Source: an uncultured Alphaproteobacteria bacterium (lineage in GTDB: Bacteria; Pseudomonadota; Alphaproteobacteria; HIMB59; GCA-002718135). From it: DNA of 64,000 bases. Position numbers and translations under genes: made by a program. This document shows, piece by piece, positions 28,495 to 34,689 of this stretch. Within the stretch, counting starts at the first letter, position 1; each line of letters opens with the position of its first letter. Where the stretch lies: positions 1-64,000 of the forward strand of contig CACLJX010000002.1 of the NCBI GenBank assembly GCA_902607435.1, read 5' to 3'. The notes under the pieces were generated by a model that did no database searches, was not told where the DNA came from, and saw nothing but the letters and a program-made list of their open reading frames with translations.

Positions 28495-29151
28495 TTATTG
28501 ATATTTTTTAAAATCATCATTTATACCAAAAGAATGATATTTTAATTTTTTATTTTCAAAATAAGAACATACTAAAAAAATTTTTAAATTATATTTATTA
28601 GATAAAGCCGAAATAAAACCCCACCACCATTTTGGATGAAATAAAGAAACATGCGCGTTTCTTCCATCATCTAATATAATATGGGCAGGATAACAAGCTA
28701 TGTTTAAAAAAACAATTTTTTTTGAAAAAGAAAGAATTTCATCAATAACCCAATTTAAATCTTGATAAGGGATATGCTCTAAAACATCTATTGAAATAAC
28801 AATATCAAATTTTTTATCTTTAGGTTTACAAAATTCGATAATACCTGGATCATATAAAGTTGGATTAATATTCCAAAAATCTTTCAGAGGTGGAAAAATT
28901 TTATTATTAAATTTTCTTTCCTCAAAATAAAAATTACCTTTTCCTGAACCATAATCCAACATAGTTTTACAATTGTTTTTCTTTATTAGTGTTTGTATAA
29001 AATCAGCGAAAAAAAGTGTGGCCCAACCGTTATATGTCTCTTCAGGTAATTTTTTTTGGTTATTACGTTTAAAAGAACCTTTTAAATGAATTTTCTTATA
29101 AATTTCTGTTAGTTTTATATAGTCAGGAGATGGGTTTTTAGAGTTAAACAT
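28495..29151 (-). CDS. Class I methyltransferase, paralogue of 30316-30987
   Basis: A 218-residue methyltransferase-fold protein with motif I TMLDYGSGKGNF (about 64-75), LYDPG (about 99-103), and DIVISIDVLEHIP (about 116-128) as the acidic strand-4 region. It shares the block order NPSxxY, LDYGxGKxxYY, LKDxW, YDP, IDVLEHIP, KKIVFxxxACY, NAH and FKKY with the gene at 30316, so the two are clear paralogues. They flank folD and yggT. The start overlaps the end of folD by 8 bases. Substrate unknown; similar proteins occur in marine bacteria and their phages among glycan genes. Confidence 0.75.
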   Translation of the reverse strand: MFNSKNPSPDYIKLTEIYKKIHLKGSFKRNNQKKLPEETYNGWATLFFADFIQTLIKKNNCKTMLDYGSGKGNFYFEERKFNNKIFPPLKDFWNINPTLYDPGIIEFCKPKDKKFDIVISIDVLEHIPYQDLNWVIDEILSFSKKIVFLNIACYPAHIILDDGRNAHVSLFHPKWWWGFISALSNKYNLKIFLVCSYFENKKLKYHSFGINDDFKKYQ

Positions 29152-30034
29152 TTAAATTTGAATTTTTAAAAGCAATTGTAGTATTTCTTAGTAAGCAAGC
29201 TATAGTCATTGGCCCAACACCACCTGGGACTGGAGTAATAGCCGAAGCTTTTTTAAAAGCTTCATTATATTTTACGTCACCAACTAGAACTGTTTTCTTT
29301 TCTCCATTTATTTCAACTTCAATTCTATTAATGCCAACATCAATTACTATTGCGCCTTCTTTTATCCATTCACCTCGAACTATTTCTGGTTTTCCAACAG
29401 CAGCAATTAAGATATCCGCATTATTACATATTTTAGGTAAGTTATTTGTTTTAGAATGAGCGATAGTAACAGTACAAGATTCTTTTAAAAGGAGTTGAGC
29501 CATTGGTTTGCCGACTATATTTGATCTGCCAATAACGACAGCATTCTTCCCAACTAAATCAATCTTTAGTCCTCTTAACATTAATAGACAGCCATATGGG
29601 GTACAAGGAATTAGAAGATTGTTATCATTATTACTTGCAATAGATAATTTGCCAACATTAACCGGATGGAAACCATCTGCATCTTTATCAGGACTAATTG
29701 CATCTAAAATAGTCTGCTCATGTATTTGTTTAGGCAAAGGAAGTTGCACCAAAATTCCGTTAACATTACTTTGTTTGTTAAGATTATTAATAAGATCTAA
29801 CAAAAGCTCTTGTGTTATAGTTTCATCTAAATGATGATCAATTACTTCTATTCCCACCTCCAGTGCATTTTTTGTTTTTGCTTTAACATAAACGCTACTA
29901 GCTGCCACATTACCAACTTGAACAACAGCTAATCCAGGTACACTTCCATATTTTTTTTTAAGTTCAGTAATTTCTTTTTTTAGTTCGTTTCTAAGATTGG
30001 AAGCAATTTTTTTACCATCGATTATTATAGACAT
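29144..30034 (-). CDS. folD: Methylene-THF dehydrogenase / methenyl-THF cyclohydrolase
   Basis: Interconverts 5,10-methylene- and 10-formyl-tetrahydrofolate, feeding purine synthesis among other pathways. The 296-residue protein has SVYVKAKTKNA with the catalytic lysine of the Y-x-x-x-K pair (about 48-52), GILVQLPLPKQI (about 94-105), PCTPYGC, the NADP loop VIGRSNIVGKPMA (about 168-180) and DAITPVPGGVGPMT near the C-terminus. Length and motifs are normal. It lies between yggT (three bases upstream) and a methyltransferase gene that overlaps its end. Confidence 0.97.
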   Translation of the reverse strand: MSIIIDGKKIASNLRNELKKEITELKKKYGSVPGLAVVQVGNVAASSVYVKAKTKNALEVGIEVIDHHLDETITQELLLDLINNLNKQSNVNGILVQLPLPKQIHEQTILDAISPDKDADGFHPVNVGKLSIASNNDNNLLIPCTPYGCLLMLRGLKIDLVGKNAVVIGRSNIVGKPMAQLLLKESCTVTIAHSKTNNLPKICNNADILIAAVGKPEIVRGEWIKEGAIVIDVGINRIEVEINGEKKTVLVGDVKYNEAFKKASAITPVPGGVGPMTIACLLRNTTIAFKNSNLNV

Positions 30035-30037
30035 AAA

Positions 30038-30319
30038 TTACCTTGGCCAATATTCAATTAATAAACTTTGTAAAAACCATAATAGTAGATAGACAATTAT
30101 AGGTGAAATATCTATGCTTCCAAAGAAAGGAACAAATTTTCTTACTAATCTTAAGCTTGGTTCGCATAATTTATATAGAGTCTGCATTGCACTAAATACG
30201 AAACGATTTGAAGTATTGATTATATTAAAACTTATTAGCCAAGCTGCAATAATATATATTAATAAAATAAATTTATATAGATTAATAATTTGTATTATAA
30301 GTCCTAATAATGAATTCAT
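30038..30319 (-). CDS. yggT: YggT family membrane protein
   Basis: A 93-residue protein of the YggT family: two hydrophobic segments (about 3-27 and 68-88) separated by a conserved amphipathic stretch with ALYKLCEPSLRLVRKFVP-like residues and the SIDISPIIVYLLL segment. Members are small inner-membrane proteins of uncertain function, linked to osmotic response and membrane protein placement. It overlaps the end of the upstream methyltransferase gene by four bases and precedes folD by three, a tight co-transcribed set. Confidence 0.88.
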   Translation of the reverse strand: MNSLLGLIIQIINLYKFILLIYIIAAWLISFNIINTSNRFVFSAMQTLYKLCEPSLRLVRKFVPFFGSIDISPIIVYLLLWFLQSLLIEYWPR

Positions 30320-30987
30320 TTTATTGAAGAATATTTTTTAAAAGTATCATTTATTTCAATACATCTGTGCACCATTTTATTATTGTCTGCAAGAAAATTG
30401 CAAAAAGCAATAATTTTTATTCCTTTAAATTCCATAGCGCATTTAATAAGCTGCTTTTCCCACCAATCATAGGTTTGAATATTAATATGTGCGTTTTGAC
30501 CATTAGGTAATATGGCGCTTGCTTCATAACAAGCAACGTCTATAAAAACAATTTTTTTTGTAAGTGAAAAAAAATCTCTTAAAACCCAGTGAATATCAAG
30601 GCTTGGAATATGCTCTAATACATCTATACAAATTGTTAAATCAACTTTGTTATTCGTTAGTTTATTATATTTTTCATAACAGGGATCATAAAGATTGACT
30701 TCAACATCCCAGTAATCTTTTAAGCATGGATAAGTAGACTTGTTTGTTTGAAAACCTTTGTGATAATATTTTGCTTTACCACATCCATAATCTAATAAGC
30801 TTTTACACTTATTTATATCAATAATCTTTTTTATAATTTTTACAAATTGTCTTGTTGAAATTCCATCATATGCATTTTCTTTACTTATAAATTTGTCTAA
30901 TCTATTAAATCCGTTTTTATGCATTTCTTTATAGCAATCTATATTCTGCATATATTCTTTTGAGGGATTTTTTTTAGAAAAGATCAT
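30316..30987 (-). CDS. Class I methyltransferase, paralogue of 28495-29151
   Basis: A 223-residue methyltransferase-fold protein with motif I LLDYGCGKAKYYH (about 64-76), LYDPCYEKY and DLTICIDVLEHIP. It aligns along its whole length with the protein at 28495-29151, including the shared N-terminus (KKNPSKEY) and C-terminus (NDTFKKY), so it arose by duplication followed by strong divergence. It lies eleven bases after the ccmE-ccmG fusion gene on the same strand and could be read from the ccm operon. Substrate unknown. Confidence 0.75.
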   Translation of the reverse strand: MIFSKKNPSKEYMQNIDCYKEMHKNGFNRLDKFISKENAYDGISTRQFVKIIKKIIDINKCKSLLDYGCGKAKYYHKGFQTNKSTYPCLKDYWDVEVNLYDPCYEKYNKLTNNKVDLTICIDVLEHIPSLDIHWVLRDFFSLTKKIVFIDVACYEASAILPNGQNAHINIQTYDWWEKQLIKCAMEFKGIKIIAFCNFLADNNKMVHRCIEINDTFKKYSSIK

Positions 30988-30998
30988 TAATTCAATTA

Positions 30999-31853
30999 TT
31001 ATAAGAAAGGAATGATGTTATTTTTAACAATTTCTTTTGTTATTGGTCCTACATGTTTAAAAATAATTTCTCCTTGCTTATTAGTTAGAAAAGTTTTCGG
31101 CAAAACAAGAACATCAAATTCCAAACCTATATTTCCTTTATAGTCAGTACCAATAAAGCCATAAGGATTTCCTTCTTTATTTAAAAAATTAATAGCGTCT
31201 TCTTTTTTGTCTTTGTAATTTATGCCAATAATTAATAAATCAGGAAATCTATTTTTTAATTCAATAAATAATGGATGTTCTATTTTGCATGGAGCACACC
31301 AAGAGGCAAAAAAATTTATTAATGAAATTTTATTATTAATATCCTGATTTGATAAAATGATAGTTTCATCCATCAAGCTTGAAGTTGCAAATTCAGGAAT
31401 CTTTTCATTAGAATAATTATTGTTCCAATGTTGATTTTCTTTGAGTTGTTTTTTTATAGATGCAGGCATGTAATTTTCATCATGTTTCGCAAAAACTTTT
31501 TCTGCTTTTAATTTATTTTTTTTAATTAAGTATCCTTCTGCAACCGCTCCTTTTTCCTCACGAAAAAGATCAGGTAGAATGCCTTGATATTCAACAAATA
31601 TATCTTTTTCATTATCAGTAATAATAAAAGTTATAAAATGACTATTATTTAACTTATTATTAATGGAACTTTTTTTTATAAAACCACCTATTCTTACTTT
31701 TTGATTTATTTGTAGATCCGACTCAAGTAGTTCAGAGGGAGTATAAAAAAAAATTAAATTCTTTTTGGAGTTATTTAATATTAAAATGACTGCTCCTGCT
31801 ATCAAGATTAAGGACAATAAGATAATAATTAATCTTTGTATTTGAATGGTCAC
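30999..31853 (-). CDS. CcmE-CcmG fusion: haem chaperone joined to thiol-disulfide oxidoreductase
   Basis: One uninterrupted 284-residue protein. Residues 1-135 are CcmE: a membrane anchor (about 8-27), an OB-fold with FFYTPSELL (35-43), YQGILPDLFREEKGAVAEG (89-107), and the haem-binding FAKHDENYMP, where H124 would bind haem covalently and Y128 is the axial tyrosine. Residues about 150-284 are CcmG/HelX: FFASWCAPCKIEHP with the redox pair C186/C189, and a cis-proline in VLPKTF (P252). CcmG normally has its own anchor; here CcmE's anchor would hold both domains in the periplasm. The start is GTG, overlapping the ccmD stop (GTGA). The gene sits in the helX slot of an alphaproteobacterial ccmABCD-G operon. 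Confidence 0.9.
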   Translation of the reverse strand: MTIQIQRLIIILLSLILIAGAVILILNNSKKNLIFFYTPSELLESDLQINQKVRIGGFIKKSSINNKLNNSHFITFIITDNEKDIFVEYQGILPDLFREEKGAVAEGYLIKKNKLKAEKVFAKHDENYMPASIKKQLKENQHWNNNYSNEKIPEFATSSLMDETIILSNQDINNKISLINFFASWCAPCKIEHPLFIELKNRFPDLLIIGINYKDKKEDAINFLNKEGNPYGFIGTDYKGNIGLEFDVLVLPKTFLTNKQGEIIFKHVGPITKEIVKNNIIPFL

Positions 31854-31972
31854 TTTTGATTTTTCTCTAATTTTTTAAGTTTCTTAAAAGAGATAATTGC
31901 AAGTATTCCCAAAAGCAAAAAAGTAGTAAAATAAGAAGAAAAAATATACCAAAAATACATATTATTGCTCAT
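31850..31972 (-). CDS. ccmD: Haem exporter accessory protein CcmD
   Basis: A 40-residue frame starting ATG at 31972: one membrane segment (about residues 10-28, with YIFSSYF at its start as in CcmD) followed by a basic tail (KKLKKLEKNQK). The usual CcmD plan is a short periplasmic N-terminus, one helix and a charged cytoplasmic tail, which helps release holo-CcmE from CcmABC. It lies between ccmC and the ccmE-ccmG fusion, and its TGA overlaps the GTG of the fusion gene. Position and architecture make the call sound despite the small size. Confidence 0.85.
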   Translation of the reverse strand: MSNNMYFWYIFSSYFTTFLLLGILAIISFKKLKKLEKNQK

Positions 31973-32037
31973 ATCAAATTTTTGTTAAAATAAATTATTT
32001 TTGTGTAGAGACTAAGAGACTAATAGTCTTAATTTAT

Positions 32038-32736
32038 TTACAAAAGTTGTTTTCTATCCAATATTTCAGATTTTATTCTGACAATAGCAAGTAACAAGCC
32101 AATTAAACTGAAAGAAATTGTCATAATGATTAATGGCCATAACATAGCAGGGTCTATAGATGGCGATGAAAATTTACTTATACTTGCTGGTTGATGGAGT
32201 GTATTCCACCAATCAACAGAAAATTTTATAATAGGAAGATTAATAGAGCCAATTATAATAAACAAAGCTGTTATTTTTTCTCCTACTTCTAAATTAGTAA
32301 ATGAATGTCTTAAAAATATTATTATTAAATAAATCAAGAAAAGAATAAACACTGATGTAAGTCTAGCATCCCATACCCACCATGTGCCCCACATAGGTTT
32401 GCCCCATAATGATCCTGTAATTAAACAAATTAAAGTAAAAACAGCTCCAATAGGCGCTACAGCTGTGTTAATAATAAAACCAAAAGGTATTTTAAATGCA
32501 AGAGCAACAATACTATAAATTGTCATTATAAAAAAAGTTAATAGAGATAGCCATGCAGCCGGCACATGTACATACATTATTTTTACAGTTGACCCTTGTT
32601 GATAATCATCCGGTGATATAAAAAAGATAAAAATTAGACCTATTAAGAGACTTATAATAGATAATGAAACGAGAGGTTTAAAAATAAAATCTGCAAATTT
32701 AGTAAATTGACCAGGATTAATAAAAATTTTAAACAT
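32038..32736 (-). CDS. ccmC: Haem exporter protein CcmC
   Basis: A 232-residue inner-membrane protein that loads haem onto CcmE. It has six hydrophobic segments, the tryptophan-rich periplasmic loop GKPMWGTWWVWD (112-123), and the two conserved periplasmic histidines, H57 in YVHVP and H180 in WNTLHQP, which ligate haem. Its start overlaps the ccmB stop by one base. Everything expected for CcmC is present, so the CcmE domain of the downstream fusion has a working loading partner. Confidence 0.96.
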   Translation of the reverse strand: MFKIFINPGQFTKFADFIFKPLVSLSIISLLIGLIFIFFISPDDYQQGSTVKIMYVHVPAAWLSLLTFFIMTIYSIVALAFKIPFGFIINTAVAPIGAVFTLICLITGSLWGKPMWGTWWVWDARLTSVFILFLIYLIIIFLRHSFTNLEVGEKITALFIIIGSINLPIIKFSVDWWNTLHQPASISKFSSPSIDPAMLWPLIIMTISFSLIGLLLAIVRIKSEILDRKQLL

Positions 32737-33410
32737 TATTTATTTCTTATTGCTATCTTAATACAAGTTGCACTAATCCATGGTGTTATAGCTAAAAATA
32801 GCATCAGTATTCCAAGCAATATATTTAATTGAGGTGTCACAAGTACAGTAGTTGAGTTAATAATATTTACGCTAAATATTATTATAGGAATACTAAATAA
32901 AATTATTATTACGCTTCCAATTGCAAAGTTTTTGTTATTAAGTAAATTCATTGAACCAGAAATTGATGATAATGCAGTTAAAATTGGAGAACTAATTATA
33001 AAAGTTAAAATTAATAAAATTATTTTGTCTGTAGTTACATTTAAAATTAGACAAACTATTGGTATAATAATAAGGAAAGGAAGTTGAAAAAAAACCCACG
33101 CTGTAATTATTTTAATAATTACTATTAATTCTAAAGAGATACCACTTATATAAAATAAAATTAAATTACCATCATTAAAATCATCTTGATATAATTTTTT
33201 TAAAGATAAATTTGTGCTCAATAATATTAATGTCCAAATTATTCCTATGCCAATTTGACTATATATTGCTTTATCAGGACCAATCGCAAAAACAAAAATT
33301 AAAACTCCTAAAATAAAAAACACAATTACAGTCAATACATTGTAAAAATTTCGAAAAGTAATCAAATATTCTCTAAGAAAAATAGATATAATTGATCTAA
33401 ATATTAGCAT
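32736..33410 (-). CDS. ccmB: Haem exporter ABC permease CcmB
   Basis: About 224 residues from the ATG at 33410. A longer frame starting at 33485 only adds 25 residues translated from inside ccmA. The protein has six hydrophobic segments and an amphipathic N-terminus (FRSIISIFLREYLITFRN), followed by FAIGPDKAIYSQIGIGIIWT-type CcmB sequence; the usual length is about 220. It is the membrane subunit paired with CcmA, whose ATPase activity drives release of haem-loaded CcmE. It overlaps the ccmA end by 14 bases. Confidence 0.92.
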   Translation of the reverse strand: MLIFRSIISIFLREYLITFRNFYNVLTVIVFFILGVLIFVFAIGPDKAIYSQIGIGIIWTLILLSTNLSLKKLYQDDFNDGNLILFYISGISLELIVIIKIITAWVFFQLPFLIIIPIVCLILNVTTDKIILLILTFIISSPILTALSSISGSMNLLNNKNFAIGSVIIILFSIPIIIFSVNIINSTTVLVTPQLNILLGILMLFLAITPWISATCIKIAIRNK

Positions 33411-34020
33411 AATGTTCCAATGGCAAATCTTCAATGCTCGTGATTGGAGGATAAAAATGTGAAGAAAATATAACCATTCCTCCATTTTGAGAGTGATTTA
33501 TTAAAGTTTCATTAAAAATATTTGTTGTTAGTTCATCGAGACCCGAATATGGTTCATCCAAAATCCAAAGTTTTTTTTGTTCTATCATTAGTCTACATAA
33601 TTCTAACTTTCTAATCTCACCATATGATAGGTATTTTACCATTACATTTTTATAAATGTTCAGCTGCAGTAAATTTAATAGTGATTCGATCATTTGATCA
33701 CTTATTGATGACAAAAATAGTTTTTTCCAAAATAAAATATTTTCATAAATAGTCATATCTATTTTCGAAGTATTAGTATCCATTATATATGTGAAGTTTT
33801 TAAAAAAAAGATGTGAGTCTTTTTTAATATTTTTACCATTCCAATAAATTTCTCCAGTTGAAGGAACTAAAATGTTTGACAGTATTTTAATCAAAGTTGT
33901 TTTTCCTATTCCATTCCTGCCCTTAATTTGAATTATTTTTTTTGGAGATAATGAAATATTTATATTGTGAAATATGGTTTTGGAACCTCTTTTAAAAGAC
34001 AGGTTATTAGTAAGTAACAT
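33397..34020 (-). CDS. ccmA: Haem exporter ATP-binding subunit CcmA
   Basis: A 207-residue ABC ATPase with Walker A GRNGIGKTT (34-42), a short ABC signature LSYGEIRKLELCRL (about 127-140) and Walker B LWILDEPYSGLDE. The family's signature is LSxGQ; here it is LSYGE, an odd but not unique change. First gene of the ccmA-B-C-D-(E-G) operon and divergent, past a terminator and the histone-like gene, from acnA, an arrangement seen in other alphaproteobacteria. Length is normal. Confidence 0.95.
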   Translation of the reverse strand: MLLTNNLSFKRGSKTIFHNINISLSPKKIIQIKGRNGIGKTTLIKILSNILVPSTGEIYWNGKNIKKDSHLFFKNFTYIMDTNTSKIDMTIYENILFWKKLFLSSISDQMIESLLNLLQLNIYKNVMVKYLSYGEIRKLELCRLMIEQKKLWILDEPYSGLDELTTNIFNETLINHSQNGGMVIFSSHFYPPITSIEDLPLEHYANI

Positions 34021-34085
34021 ACTATATTGAAATAATGTTAAATATTATTTTAAATAATCATAAAAATTTAATGTGACAACACATA

Positions 34086-34114
34086 AAAAAACGGGGCTGA
34101 AAACCCCGTTTTTT
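34086..34114. terminator. Bidirectional Rho-independent terminator
   Basis: AAAAAACGGGG and CCCCGTTTTTT pair perfectly around a 7-base loop, giving a GC-rich core with T-runs in both directions. On the minus strand it ends the histone-like gene (stop at 34185). Just beside it, 34115-34128 is a perfect 14-base palindrome (GAGATTTAAATCTC). It separates the histone-like transcript from ccmA, whose start is 66 bases further on. Confidence 0.88.
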
Positions 34115-34184
34115 GAGATTTAAATCTCTGGTCTTAAGAAAAAGAGAGCTTAAAGTAAGTCGCTTTTTAACAGAGTTAAATAAG

Positions 34185-34370
34185 CTACCTTTTTCTTCTT
34201 TTAGCAGCTTTTTTCTTTTTCTTAGGAGCTGCTCTTCTTTTAGCAGCTTTTTTTCTTTTAGGTGCAGCTTTTTTTCTTTTAGGTGCAGCTTTTTTTCTTT
34301 TAGGTGCAGCTTTTTTTCTTCTAGGTGCAGCTTTTTTCTTCTTTGCAGCTTTTTTTCTTTTCTTTGCCAT
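34185..34370 (-). CDS. Histone H1-like Lys/Ala-rich DNA-binding protein
   Basis: A 61-residue protein made almost only of Lys, Arg, Ala and Pro, built on a repeated KRKKAAP heptad; it resembles the C-terminal tails of eukaryotic H1 and bacterial H1-like (Hc2, AlgP-type) proteins that bind and compact DNA. It has a textbook AAGGAG ribosome binding site six bases before the ATG and its own terminator, so it is likely a strongly expressed, separate gene and not a shadow. Low complexity makes family assignment by sequence alone unsafe; the charge and heptad are direct observations. Confidence 0.75.
   Translation of the reverse strand: MAKKRKKAAKKKKAAPRRKKAAPKRKKAAPKRKKAAPKRKKAAKRRAAPKKKKKAAKRRKR
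34240..34344 (-). repeat. 21-base tandem repeat encoding KRKKAAP heptads
   Basis: Two perfect 21-base copies (34261-34281 and 34282-34302), a third with one difference (34303-34323), and partial copies on both sides. Each copy encodes one KRKKAAP unit, so slippage would change protein length in whole heptads without a frameshift. Confidence 0.85.
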
Positions 34371-34689
34371 TTAATGCTCCTTGTAGGTTGTTATTGTGGA
34401 GGAACCAATCCCCCCTTAGTCACATATGTGCGACAAACATAAAAGGCTATTTATATTTCCCAAAAGTTTCACCTAAAGTCAATAATTTACTCTTGTAATA
34501 ATTTTTTAAAAATAATTTTTTCTTTTTAAAAAAAATATATATTTACAATAAAAGAATTTTTGGAATAAATTATTAATTTAAACATTAATTTTTCCCAGAA
34601 AACTAATAAGTTTTTTGATTTATTTGTAAAAAAATGTTTTTTAAAAAAACAAGTTACTTAATGTAAAATATTGCAATATACTTATATTT
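34371..34689. other. Intergenic region between the histone-like gene and acnA
   Basis: A 319-base, very AT-rich gap between two divergent genes that must hold both promoters. On the histone-gene side are the AAGGAG ribosome binding site, a short C/G run (34409-34416) and a 10-base palindrome CACATATGTG (34421-34430). The half next to acnA is A/T tracts without a convincing -35/-10 pair. No ORF, tRNA or hairpin of note is seen. Confidence 0.6.

Noticed and set aside
33411-33485. 25-codon N-terminal extension of ccmB
   Set aside because: It is translated from within ccmA and does not match the CcmB N-terminus; the ATG at 33410 gives the normal length.
34421-34430. Palindrome CACATATGTG upstream of the histone-like gene
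   Set aside because: A single 10-base palindrome in AT-rich DNA occurs by chance too often to call an operator.
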